Source: Heracleum sosnowskyi (Eukaryota; Streptophyta; Magnoliopsida; Apiales; Apiaceae). Taken from it: DNA of 64,000 bases. The stretch covers positions 6,636,679-6,700,678 of the forward strand of contig JAUIZM010000012.1 in assembly GCA_030848705.1 (NCBI GenBank). The letters are read 5' to 3'. Made by a program: the position numbers and the translations under genes. Under the pieces are notes generated by a model. The model saw only the letters and a list, made by a program, of their open reading frames with translations. It had not been told where the DNA came from and did no database searches. This document shows, in pieces, positions 10,215-21,742 of the stretch (position 1 is its first letter; every line of letters begins with the position of its first letter).

Positions 10215-11680
10215 ATGGAAAAGCACCACCACTGTCCTCACTTTTGGTGATGGAAGTAATGGTGCTTTGGGCTTACCCACTTCTGTTTCTGTAATGGGCT
10301 TGGATTCTTATGAGCCCACTCCTGTTCCTGGACTTCCTGGCGATGTTTCCGCTGTTGCCGCCGGTCATTACCACTCTCTTGCTGTTACTTGTCAGGGGCA
10401 TGTTTGGGCTTGGGGGAGAAATAATGAGGGACAGCTTGGTCGTGGGGCCCACTCTCCTAGGTTGTTTCTGTTTTTCTTTACTTGTTTTGTTTGTGTTCTG
10501 TAATTGTGTTTGGGTTGTGTTTTTATGGTTGTACTTTGGTTTCGGGTTTCGGGTCGTGTTGTTGTTTGTTTATGAGATGGTTTATTTTGATATTTTGTGT
10601 TGTAGTATTTGGTATTGAAATTTGATTAAAATGAGTATGTGAATTAGAAGGAATGAAATTTTAATAAACAGGTCATTTCGGGTTATAAACGAGTTAATTA
10701 AGCTTGTTGGGTATGATTTTCGGATTTTGACCCTGTAACTTTGAGTTGATTATGCGGTTTGAATCATGTTTTGGGATGTGTTAGTCTGTTAGATCATATG
10801 GAGTATTACTACTGTATTATAATAAATTTGTGTTGCCCTTATCGATATCCCAATGGTAATACAATTCACTCCCTACTCTGTAGGTTGTGGCGCATGCATT
10901 AAGGGCATTTAGCAATTGAAACTTGAATGGTTATCGGATTACTACACATAGAGGTGACAAATAGGCAGGGGTGGCAAAAACAGGTTATTGGTTCAGTTTG
11001 TGTCTGGTTACTAAAATAAGTCAACCTGAAATCGAAGAATTAAATGGGTCAAATTCATCGACCTTAACACGACATGTTTAACTAGATAAATTGACATGAT
11101 TTGTTCACATGTCCAGAAATGGTAGTTAGCTTTCATTTTGAAAGTGTTTTGATCAAATTTGTGGCAGGGAGACATGGTATGAACCAAAACAAGTAGAAGG
11201 GTTGGATCAAGTAGCTGTCCGAAATGCATTTGCGCGTCAGGAGTCATATCTGCAGCCATAGGAGTGGATGGATCATTGTGGGTCTGGGGGAAATCCAAGC
11301 GTGGGCAACTAGGTCTTGGAAAAGGGATCACGGAGGCCATTTTACCTTCCAGAGTCGAAGTACTAGCTGGAGAAGAGATAGCTAAGGTGGTCTCCCATCA
11401 TTTTTAAGGTATATTTGACCTATAGCTGTCCAAGATGAATAGAGTTGGATGGCTTTGTTGTATGTTGTTTTTGAGTCAATTTTCTATGGGGCTGAAAGTT
11501 TCTTATATGTTACATGTCATGCAGGTCTCACTTGGTTGGGGACATGCTCTTGCATTGACTAAGGATGGAAAAGTGTTCGGTTGGGGCTATTCAGAAGATT
11601 GTAGATTGGGAAGGATCGGAGATACTCAGGAGTACTCTTCACTGGAAGCAAGAGTTGGCATGTTAATTCTAACTACGGTC
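10215..11680 (+). pseudogene. truncated RCC1-repeat gene copy
   Basis: A close copy of the RCC1 gene at 33487-35744. It starts inside exon 1 at 'ccaaaagagatgg', joined directly to A1 3'-flank, so the start codon and N-terminus are gone. Exon 2 carries a 2-bp insertion ('ttgcgcgtcag' against 'ttgcgtcag') near 11231, shifting the frame. Exon 3 breaks off at about 11660 and joins sequence matching 36149, downstream of the intact gene, so exon 4 is missing. Several RCC1 blade motifs (VWAWGRNNEGQLG, LWVWGKSKRGQLG) can still be read. It is not expected to be functional. Confidence 0.9.
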
Positions 11681-12591
11681 GCGTCTCGCGTGTAGAACCA
11701 CCCTTGTATAGTATTCTGGACCATTCTTCTGAATTGTGTTGTTTTGATCCAAGACTTCACAATGTTATTGGCATTTCGACCATTTTTACCCAAGTCACCT
11801 CTTCATCAGAGAAGCGATATTTTGTTGGAGAAAACAGGTCAAGGAACCGAAAGGTAGTTTTCAAAGTTCTGACAACGTTATCCCTCCATCCCATAACGTA
11901 CAAGAAGATGCATGTACCGAGAGTTGGATACCAAAACGATCTCTTAATGTGGTGGTGGCGAGTAATCCATCAGACCATCACTGTCTATCAATGTTCTGAA
12001 AAATGTTTAATTTGTTAGGCAGTGATTAATTGAGATGACTAATCGGAAAATTAACCGGATACGTTTAAATATAATTTAATTATAATATTGAAAATCTTTT
12101 ATTCAAGTAATATAGACACCCTCATTTTATTATCAAATAGATATGTGAATTTTCCCCCTTTTTATCTTTAGTAAAAAATTATTGTTTACAATTTAGTGCT
12201 TAATTTGACCCTTTTTTAAAAAAAATTGACAAATTAATCTCGATTAAACCTGATTAATCTCGTCTAAATTTCTTCCGAATAATCCCGTTTAGATCGGATT
12301 AATCACCAATTTTTGAAAAAAAAAATTAACATTTTTGGGCCGATTTTCAAGAAAACTAAGCATTTTTGCAAGAAACTCTAACCCAAATTAAGTAATATAT
12401 TAACCTATTAACCCAAATTAAGCATTTTACTAGAACACTGCTATCAATCAACTTGTCTTAATAACCCAAGGAAAACTCTAAGCTTGTATCTTTTACAGGA
12501 TTAGATACTACATTTTTTTTTACGAGTGACCTCAATTTCAATTGTAGATTTTCGGGATCTAGTTCAAGGTTTTAACACTATGATTCCTATT
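11681..12591. other. post-RCC1 junction and AT-rich DNA
   Basis: Up to about 11743 this matches 36149-36230 (3' flank of the intact RCC1 gene), then diverges. A 104-codon frame (11704-12018) contains 'NVIGISTIFTQVTSSSEKRY', which could be a gene fragment but belongs to no family I recognise. From 12020 to 12590 the DNA is AT-rich with repeated 'gattaatc' words and no coding signal. Confidence 0.4.
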
Positions 12592-12830
12592 AGAGACATC
12601 AAGTGCATTTTACAATTTTATAGACTCATGAAACTATGAAAGACATAAATGTCGATGGCTCAAATAAGTTCTACATTCTTAGTTAATGGCTAAAATATCT
12701 GATATTTACAAATAAATTGTTCTTAGTTGTTGACTATATAATATTTGATAATCATGAACAGAGTGTTCTTCAGCGGGCTTCATACTGGACAACTGCAGTA
12801 AATAACAAAAGAATTAATCAATAAATGTGA
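12592..12830. other. duplicated 3' flank of the CASP-like gene
   Basis: From 'gagacatcaagtgcatttta' at 12592 the sequence matches 59883 onward, which is the stop codon and 3' flank of the CASP-like fragment. The CASP-like coding part is absent here, so this is the far end of a segmental duplication. Confidence 0.7.
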
Positions 12831-12893
12831 CATGGTCAAACTGCTAAAAGGTAACAACTCTCAGTGACTAGTGACTGATATTCAAGTGTTCTC

Positions 12894-13250
12894 CTACACA
12901 GCTGTAAAAGGCTTAAAGGGAGAATTAGACAAGTAGGAGTCATAGTGCTGTGTGACATTAGTGGACTTGGATATGAAGCGGAGCTGGCGCGATTTGTAGT
13001 CGATGGAATCGATGTAGTCCTCAACAAAGAATGATAGATAAAATCCCGGAAGAGAGGTGCTGACCTGGTATTCAAACTTCACCGGATAATGGGAATAAGA
13101 TGGAAAATAATTAAAAGTATCGCAAAAGAGTTCAAAGCCAACAGGAAAGCCACAGTGATCTGACTGCAGCTGCCTCTCTTTATCTGAATGAATCAGATGG
13201 AAAGGGAATCTGATTTTACTGTCTCCACCGCGGCATCTTGTCACACTGCA
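12894..13250 (-). pseudogene. B1 ectodomain fragment
   Basis: Minus-strand codons match the middle of the B2 ectodomain: CSVTRC, a 'GGDSKIRFPFHLI' block, 'DHCGFPVGFEL', then 'STSLPGFYLSFFVE' and 'SNSPFKPFT'. The signal peptide, the C-terminal cysteine motif and the kinase exon are all missing. On both sides the sequence switches to non-coding DNA matching 60478 and 60588, so this block was spliced into a duplicated intergenic segment. The same block in B4 carries a stop (TAG) where B1 has a Tyr codon, so B1 is not a recent copy of B4 in its present form. Confidence 0.85.
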
Positions 13251-13822
13251 TTCATTGAAAGATATTAAAATATCTACGGTTTTAATTTTCAAATGGAGCT
13301 CTTCTTTAAAAGAACCCAATTAAAAAAATTCAAATGTTGTGACAAAAAAAAACAGCAATAAACATCTCCGCAGAAGTCACATACAGCTCTACCCACAAAG
13401 CTTATAACCCAAAGAACTAACACTATAGCACCGCTTCAAAGTGAGTGCATTTCTACATCATTACATGCAAATGTACGAATAACAAGAGAAAAATAAAATT
13501 GTGATTAGACCAAAATAGCTCAACGAAGAGAAGACGTCAAGCATCCAACACCATACAGAAGTTCACAAAATAATTATCCAATTATACCTTAATCGGCAAT
13601 TGGCAAACCCCCAACATTATACCTTAATTCAATTAGTCTAATAAGACTAAAAAACAATCCCCTAACCAATACTCGCATCATCCAATTCCAACAATTCTTA
13701 ATTGAATACTGATAAAATCACATAATAATCCGTAAAATTGAACCCTAACAACAAAATAACCAAATTACACATACACATAAACAAACATGATATAACGAAT
13801 AGGAGTGAGGGAGCATATGATT
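13251..13822. other. duplicated intergenic DNA
   Basis: No gene is seen. It matches 60588-61018 and then 61429-61545 ('tcggcaattggcaaaccccc'). The roughly 410 bp at 61018-61428 has no counterpart here, so the two copies differ by one large insertion or deletion. Confidence 0.6.
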
Positions 13823-16800
13823 TCATTTATGCCCCTTGCTTTTGTTAAAGGAGTTGAGTGCCAAGAATTTCCGACCAGGTGTCAACTGATCATCCTAAAA
13901 GAAAGTAACATGGTCAGATCCAACTTTAAATATATCAAAAAGATGCAAAATATCATATTAGGACATCCAGATATATACAGATGAATGGTCAGTCGCTGAA
14001 GTTCAAACATATTGCTAAGAACGTCTTAACTACTAAAAGAATGACGCATGCCATCTTCGTAATATAAGTTCAGGATCCACCAAGCCATATGCTTGTTGAC
14101 TATTATATAAGAGCTTCTATCTTTGATTACTACCAAGTCAGCGACCTACAGGTTATATGCTATATGCATAAAAGGATACCAGCAATCTGAGAGAAAATAT
14201 ATTTATGAGCCAACAACAACTGAATTTGATAAATAGAAGCCTACAGAGATATTTAAGCAGAAATTGACAAACCTTGCAAAGAGATGCTGCTGACTCTGAC
14301 TCGACAGTTTGGACTGGAGCTTGTCCAAGTGACTGGAAGGAATCCAAAGCATCTAAAGTTAGCTGCCAACCACATAGCGCTATAGCACTAGCACCAGAAC
14401 CAGAGCCACTGTTGCTACTAGAGCCTGCTGCAGCTACATTCCCATTAACCCAAGGACAGAAATAATTGTGATGTTTAATTGGATCGAATTACACAGCTTC
14501 TTCATAGTTATTTTCGCCATTAGGAGGCCCTGGGTAGAGGACAAAATGGTGACATTAGAATTTTAAAAAATACCAACAGAACATAGACAAAGAAACAAAA
14601 AACATACATACCTTTACCATTTTCAACCATGTCACCGGCCCCGGGATATCACGAGTCATCAGTAGGTGATGCCTTGCCAGCCTGTGTTACTTCATCTTTG
14701 GAAGCTTCATAGCCAGAATACAAGATTGCATTGCAAGAATGAGATGGATGGTTACTGTTTTCATTAGGTAACAAATGCATGTCGCTAGTCTTTTCACCAC
14801 TTTCAACAGAGTCAACCTTTCCTGAACCAACAATTTTTGAGCCACTGTCTGCCCTTGCAACGGACCCTGACATCATATCTTGACTATCTCCATGAGGATA
14901 CTCTCGTTCCATTTCTTGAGGGACGTAATCGCCCATTAGTCCAGGATCTGGAGCAAACTCGCCAGTTTGTCCCTGATTCTCAGTCACTTCAGCAACTGGT
15001 TCCATGTCACCAACAACACTATCTGCTCTGTGGACAGAGAGGTCAGCACTGTGGATTTCAGCTTCATGACTAGCGCCCATGCCAACACTTCCCCCACTCA
15101 TTCCAAAGCTAGGCCCATCTCTTCCACGGGCATTTGTAGTATCAGTATTCAAAACCTCCTCTTCATTTGTGCTGCTAACACCTACATCACCAGCTACTCT
15201 TATAGCTGGTAACCAAACACTCTGTTGTGCCTGATTACTGTAGTTCAGTTCCGATGTTTCATTGAGATCTGGGTTCCTGAATGCCATGGGGAATTGGACG
15301 TCATCCATCTCCCCGGGACGATTTTCAACACTTTCCATAGAATCATCGTCTGCACTATGACCAATCGTGTCCATTGCAATTACAGATGATGCACGTGCTG
15401 AATCTCTTGTTGATGGGATGCCAAAAAACTGATCATCCCTGTTAGCATCTCTATTAATCTCAAAAACCAGTGAGCGACTAGGACCCGCACCGGAAGAATC
15501 TCTTCTATAAGATGACTGATTAGTTTCAAAAGCATAAGCTTCCCGGGAACGCTTAGAAGGGCCTGCAGAGTACTGTTCACCATCATTTACCTCATCACCA
15601 TCGCTGTCAATGACAGTTCCCTCAACGCTATCTGCCTGCCTTATCAATAGATGGGGTCTATCAACAGTACTTCCACCTTCCTCCAAGTTCCTTTTGCGAG
15701 TACTAGGTCCACGTGATTCATATGATGCTGCACGATCACCAACCTCACTGCTGGAAGGTTGCCCAATCATAAGGTCTCTTCCTATAGTTACATCTTGGGG
15801 TTGGTCAGACGTCATGTTCATGTTCACCTGTGCAGAGGATAATCCCCCACCCATCGTAAGATTAAGATCCACTCCAATATTTGACATTGACTTCCCCTCA
15901 TCCACCATTGCAGCTTCTGTTAGAAAATGGAAAGTTTGAGGCATATTGTATATATGTTCTTGATGGAATTTCCGGAAACTAACAATTGGAGGTTGTTCCT
16001 TGTAATGAGGACTTAAACTTTCATGTTTGGATCTAAGACATTTTCTTAGTGTAATCCATAAATAAATTGAGTTGAAATAGGTTGCTTGAAATGGGTTATG
16101 TGGGTTGGTTATATTGAAATAACTTGTATCCCACATTGAAATGGTAATGAGAGGTTGGTGGGTTTATATAGAACCATGTGCAAGAGTAGTGTATAACTAC
16201 TAAGGCATGTGGGTGTGCATGGTGTTACTATGTGCCTCACACACACACACGCGCACGCGCCGCTGCCCGACCTCAGTGCCAGCTTTTTGCTTGTTTGAGG
16301 TATATCAACAATACTAGGAGCAAAGCGAGCAGGACGAGAAACAGACAAAAAATCCAAGATCCGAACTGTAGCTCCACATAAGCTACAATCTAGCAATGGA
16401 CATCTTGAATCACCATTTGACTTGGAACCCAGTACTTCTTTCTTTTTGGAATCTTTTTTTACCGAGGAAGACGGTTCTTTTTTCCCAAGCCAAGGATCAT
16501 TCAGATTACCAGAGTCTTTATGGTCCATGGAGTATCCATTCCTAGCTGATTGAGCAGAGTGTTCCTCACAGTCTTGAATGTTTGGAAGCCATCTTCGTTC
16601 CCATCCACACAAGCTTATGAGTTTCTGGGCCTAAAAATGAGAAAAGGTAAAGAACGGTGGTTAAGAGAACAACAAAGACATTTAGTCAAAAGCCTAACTC
16701 ATAGTCATATGTAATCTTACACGAGTATATACACAGGAAACCTCGTTTCTGTTAGTCTCCGGTTGTCGCGTTACGTCTGCCTTTAGACCAGAATCCCCAA

Positions 16801-16981
16801 CTGTAAAATCCTGCAACTGATCCAGAAAACGTTCAAGTTCCAGACTTCGAGAAGCTTTCATCTGTTCTATAGCAGAAGCAGCCACAATAGGGAGGGAAAG
16901 AAACTGGAGAAGCCCATCACAGCGGTCCTTCTAACCACCAATCAAAGCTGAAGGAGGAGTGGGAGGGAACTGGACCAAGCT
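13823..16981 (-). pseudogene. ILP1-like C3HC zinc-finger gene, decayed (3' part)
   Basis: The minus strand matches the plant ILP1/NIPA-related family: 'RCPLLDCSLCGATVRILDFL' (second half of the C3HC/Rsm1 zinc finger), a long acidic low-complexity region with 'VDLNLTMGGG', and a C-terminus with 'FCPWVNGNVAAAG' and 'ALCGWQLTLDALDSFQSL'. Inferred exons include 16981-16727, about 16632-16270, 15916-14612, about 14531-14272 and 13895-13823. In-frame stops lie in otherwise conserved contexts at 16931-16933, 14649-14651 and 14489-14491. A Gypsy element interrupts the first of these exons at 16981/30605, and upstream exons with the start codon are missing. Family members are thought to be nuclear; this copy should be dead. 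Confidence 0.85.
16238..16262. repeat. (CA)n/(CG)n microsatellite
   Basis: Alternating CA followed by CG-rich purine-pyrimidine repeats at the 3' end of an ILP1-like exon. The repeat probably obscures the original splice donor. Confidence 0.8.
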
Positions 16982-19900
16982 TGTAACACCCCCAGATCCG
17001 GGGTCAGGAATCTGGGTTGTCACGCTCCATCAATGATACAAAACCTGCATTACTTACAACATTCTCATAATACAACTCCAAAGACCCCAATCACTTACGC
17101 GCACACACACAAGTTATAGCCTTGGAAATGAGCAACAATAATCAACATTTGTTATTACAACCCAAATGTACTATCCTGGATCTCATCTATTATTTACAAC
17201 CTCTACCTGAAGTTACAATAATAGACCTCATAATTCTATACAAGGTTTAGTAATACAAACCCATTCAAAATAATTCTCACTAATTCAAGCTACAACCAAT
17301 CTGCTCATACTGACAGTATCCATCCTGCGTCATCTAACTCCAGGGTGGTCTCTCCATTCCTTGCTCTCGTAACACGAGGTAGATTCGACAATGTTTTCCT
17401 CATGCTGAAATATTTAATAAAGCAAGAATGAGCTAATAGTGCTCAGCAAGAAATCTATCTCAGTTTAAATCTTTAAACCTTTTAGGGAGATAATCCATAA
17501 GGGATCAAAGCTTTTATCACTACTAGGGTCTAACCCCAAAATAGTATACCGTTTAAAATACCGTATGACTTATAATCATACTCATATACTCTTCGTAATC
17601 ATTTGGAAATCCTTGGTATCAGTATGATAAACCAAGACTCAAAACATATCTTTATAACCACAGGCTATGCATTAAACGGATAAGATACTAGTATAACATA
17701 AACGATGAAGTTACGGGAAAAATTAATATAATGTTTCCGTAACCCCACATCCACTTATGCATATATAATTTGAGTAAAGTTTTATCAGAGTCATAACTCA
17801 TAAAATAAAAGATGAAGTTGCAAGAATTTATTGTCACTTCATTTCCAAACACTTTTCGACCTCCTGCCAACATGATCGGTTCTTCACCCCAATACATGTT
17901 GCAGGAATATCCAAATTGGATGATGAACCAATACGGGAGTTGCTACCGCGCCCGCTGTACCCAACCTTACTATGATCAGTAGCAGGTCGTACCGCTCAAA
18001 TATGTTTTCTACATGTAGATGGAAGAATCACGACAGCCTGACATTGTCTACTGTCTTTCGGGACCTCCCGGCCAACGGTTGGGCCAATAATTTGGATGGG
18101 TCGGCGCAACTGGACCACTTACACCACTCCTAGTTCAGATGAAGTCCATGACTCTGAAACGTAAAGATCGTCCTCCTTTCCCCAAGTGTAATACTTGTTG
18201 ATACGACTCCACAAAGTAGTTATATCTAGGTTGGAAAGGAAGATTCTCAAATATTTCCCAAGCTATTGCTTGTTAATGGATATCGACTTGTTCCATGAAT
18301 TTACCCCTCGATCGTTGAGGTGGTAACACAATATTTGACTTGCAGCAACTAAATTGCTTCGAGAAAATATATGTCCCTTGACAGTTTTAAGTTGAGAGTT
18401 TAAAATGAGTAGCAGTCACCTAAATCAGGTTTCCCATATTTTTGATAGTTGAGCGAGCATTTAAATCCTCTTAAGAGACAGATTTAAATGGAAAAACAGT
18501 GTTTTGGGAACCTCTTTTTGATTTTAAAAAAATAATCACTAATATTTATTAAATAAGTAAACCTTAGATGAATATTCGAAAATAATATTCATTAAGTAAA
18601 TACTGATTAAATGAATATTCGAAAATAATATTCATTAAGTAAATACTGATTAAATGAATATTCAAAATAATATTCGATAAATAAATAAACCTTAAATGAA
18701 TATACAAAAATAATATTCATTAAATAAATAACTCTTAAATGAATATTCAAAAATAATATTCATTAAATAAATAACTCTTAAATGAATATTCAAAAATAAT
18801 ATTCATTAAATTAATAAACCTCGAATGAATATTCAGAAATAATATTCATTAAATAGATAAGCCTCAAATGAATATTCAGAATAATATTCATTAAATAAAT
18901 AAACCCCAAATGAATATTCAGAAATAATATTCATTAAATAGATAAATCTCAAATGAATATTCAGAATAATATTCATTAAATAAATAAACCTCAAATGAAT
19001 ATTCAAGAATAATATTCATTAAATAAATAAACCTCAAATGAATATTCAGAAATAATATTCATTAAATAGATAAACCTCAAATGAATATTCAGAATAATAT
19101 TCATTAAATAAATAAACCTCAAATGAATATTCAAGAATAATATTCATTAAGTAAATAAGGATTAAATGAATATTCAACATAATATTCATTAAATAAATAA
19201 AGACTAAATGAATATTACAAAATAATATTCATTAAATAAATAAAGACTAAATGAATATTCCAAAATAATATTCATTAAATAAATAATCATAAAGCAAGTA
19301 TCACAATATACTTTCGAAAACAGTTATGCCTTCCATTAGCATATATAACGGAAATAGTATTCAAATAGTATTTCTCGACTGAGATAATACTCAAATAACA
19401 TTCCTTGAAAGATATAGTAAGCATATATCATTTCCTCGAATGATATCATACTTGAATAACAATCCTCAAAGTACATAGTATTCTGCCGATGGAATCCCTC
19501 CGGGTTTCCACGGCTATCTACATATCTCAAAATACCGACTCCCGATTTAGAGTCGAAAACAATGAATATGCTCTTATACTTAGAGCTACCAAGTAAACCG
19601 GTTCATAACTACTTAACTCAAAAGATTTTATATAATCCAATGGTCAAATTCTATTTAACATGATATAATCATTTATCTCAAAACTATACAACACTATACA
19701 TGGCAAAAGCAGTATTATATAATTAATACTTCAAAGTATGGATTTAGAAACTTGCATCTATTATATGCATACATCAGAATATGGTACTTTAAAATACAGC
19801 ATGGAATGAGAAAACTTGCCTGGAAATCCCGAAGTAGCAATAAGTCTCAGGTCGGTCCAGTAATCTAGAATCAACACAAGGTTCAAGATTAATAACTTAA

Positions 19901-21742
19901 ACGCTTTCACCATACTAAGTATATACTAACTCAAGTACAAGTCCATTTTCAAGTTAACTCCTTAAGATCCTCTACTCGAGCATGCTCGCTCACGCATTTT
20001 TATAAAATTGAGATTTAATCCTTTTAGCACGAAATCTTTTCGAGGGTCTTCCTAAACATACCTCGCATGTTATCACAAAGTTTCACATTTTATTATGACC
20101 TCTAAGTGGTTCTATCATAACCTCAAAGTTGACTAAGTGGCACGGTTTGGCTTTACGAAACATCCTTCATTAAAACACTTGTTTCTCCTAAACCGTAAAT
20201 CGGATTCACATGATCTTCGCACCAAAACGAACCTAGAAACAAGACCTACACTATACTAGGCAGTGGTGACCTTGGACAGAAGGTATTATGTTCGAACATC
20301 ACAAACAAAACAAGGCTAAGGAAAATCGGGCATTATAACGGCTATGTTTTAACGATTCCAAAGTTTAATCATAAACTTTACATAATCAATCCAACCAAAT
20401 CACCAAGTCAAATCCTCAACATCATTACTAACCCATAATCATCATCAACCAGTCAAAACCAAAATCTACTTGCTTATCATCAAATCAACATCAAACTTTC
20501 ATCAAAATCACTTAATCATCCTTATAATCAAACTAACTAAACTATACTTAAAACTAACCATATAAATCAATTTATAACTAAGGGTTTCAAGAGTTTATAC
20601 CTTCCTTGATGCTTCATATACACTAACAATAGTTTATAATCCTTCCTTGAGCTTTGAACAAACCTTAACAAGCTTAATCCTTAAGAAACAAAATCAAGAA
20701 TCATGAAAAGTTACTATTCATCCTCATCTTGTAAAATCCATAACAAATCGAAACATAAGAGTTCGGTGCTAATATTTTTACCAGACCTTGTGCTCTTCAT
20801 AAGCTTTATTTTGAGTTATAGATCGTCAAATTTAAAGCTTCCCAGCTAGGGTTTTGAGCTCCATCTTTCCGCTTGACAGAAACTGGACAGATTGGGTTTT
20901 CCAACTTGGGGAAGAGATTTGGCTATGCTACACTCCTTTGTTGACTATGAAATTTTGAACGAATGTTACCCATGGAGTGGAGAAGCTATGGTTAAAAGTT
21001 GGTGATTTTAGGACAAGTAGATTTGGAGTTATGAATTTTTCTTTGCTCCTTGTGCAAGCTGAGCAGAAATTTGGAAAGAAATGGGGGAGAGTTTTCTTTT
21101 TCTTTTGCCTTGGTTGATTTGATAATTGTGTGATATTTTGTAGCTAAAGTGGTGAATCATCACATTTTGTCTTGTCATCGGGACAAATGTCGAACATGCA
21201 AGAGTTTGGATAAAGTAGCTTTACTGGTTTGCTTTACTGGTTTGTTTCCTTTCACATGGATGATCCAAATGTTGCATTCCTCGAATTAATCTTGTTACAT
21301 GTTAATTCCATGCCTTTATTTAATCCCGTAAGTGTCCCGTTGTTCCGTCTCCGTTTAATCGCGTAGAATGTTCGCAGGGTTTCTTAAGTGTTCTATCGAA
21401 GTAGTTTACCGCAAACGTCCTTGACATTACTAATTCTTTTATTAAATCCATATCCATGGAATTGATAATTTAATCCTCCAATACTTTCAAATAATGATTA
21501 ATCCGTCCGTTATTGGTGAAATTTCGGAGAAAACAGAAATGCTATTTTTCCGATTCTGACAGCTTTTGCATTCCTTCATTTACATCACATATCACTAATA
21601 CGACTTTGAAAGTTTATTATATCGCCCCGTATATAGGGTGGTCTGAAAATCTTTTTCGGCTCAGAAATTTACTATTCATCAGGATTTTACTATTCATCAA
21701 ATAAAAAAAATTTAACTAAGTCCAAAATTTGGGGTTATTACA
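16982..21742 (-). repeat. LTR of the Gypsy element (3' LTR in element orientation)
   Basis: 4761 bp, starting TGTAACACCCCCAG and ending GGGTTATTACA on the plus strand. It contains a 17-unit palindromic minisatellite (18568-19292). Small open frames such as 17688-17897 and 19336-19530 are repeated in the other LTR and look non-coding. Confidence 0.9.
18568..19292. repeat. 42-43 bp palindromic minisatellite inside the LTR, 17 units
   Basis: Units begin ATGAATATTC and continue to AATATTCATTAAATAAATAA, so each has a hairpin with stem ATGAATATT/AATATTCAT. I count 17 tandem units, some one base shorter. Two unit types alternate in the middle of the array ('cagaaataat..atagataa' and 'cagaataat..aaataaa'), suggesting expansion as a dimer. 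Confidence 0.9.

Noticed and set aside
10310..10618. 102-codon plus-strand frame overlapping RCC1 exon 1 (also 33656-33964)
   Set aside because: Shifted-frame shadow running into the intron; hydrophobic only because of T-rich intron sequence.
11704..12018. 104-codon frame after the RCC1 pseudogene as a gene
   Set aside because: It starts inside duplicated RCC1 flank and matches no family known to me; kept only as a possible fragment.
15610..15939. Plus-strand frames opposite the ILP1-like exon (also 14837-15212)
   Set aside because: Antisense shadows of a coding exon with no recognisable motifs.
17688..17897. Small LTR frames as genes (17688-17897, 19336-19530, 21513-21704 and their copies)
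   Set aside because: They occur in both LTRs, have no domain and are AT-rich; they are conserved only because the LTRs are identical by descent.
18568..19292. CRISPR-like array of regularly spaced palindromic repeats
   Set aside because: The whole unit repeats with no unique spacers, it lies inside an LTR, and an identical array occurs in the second LTR of a plant retrotransposon.
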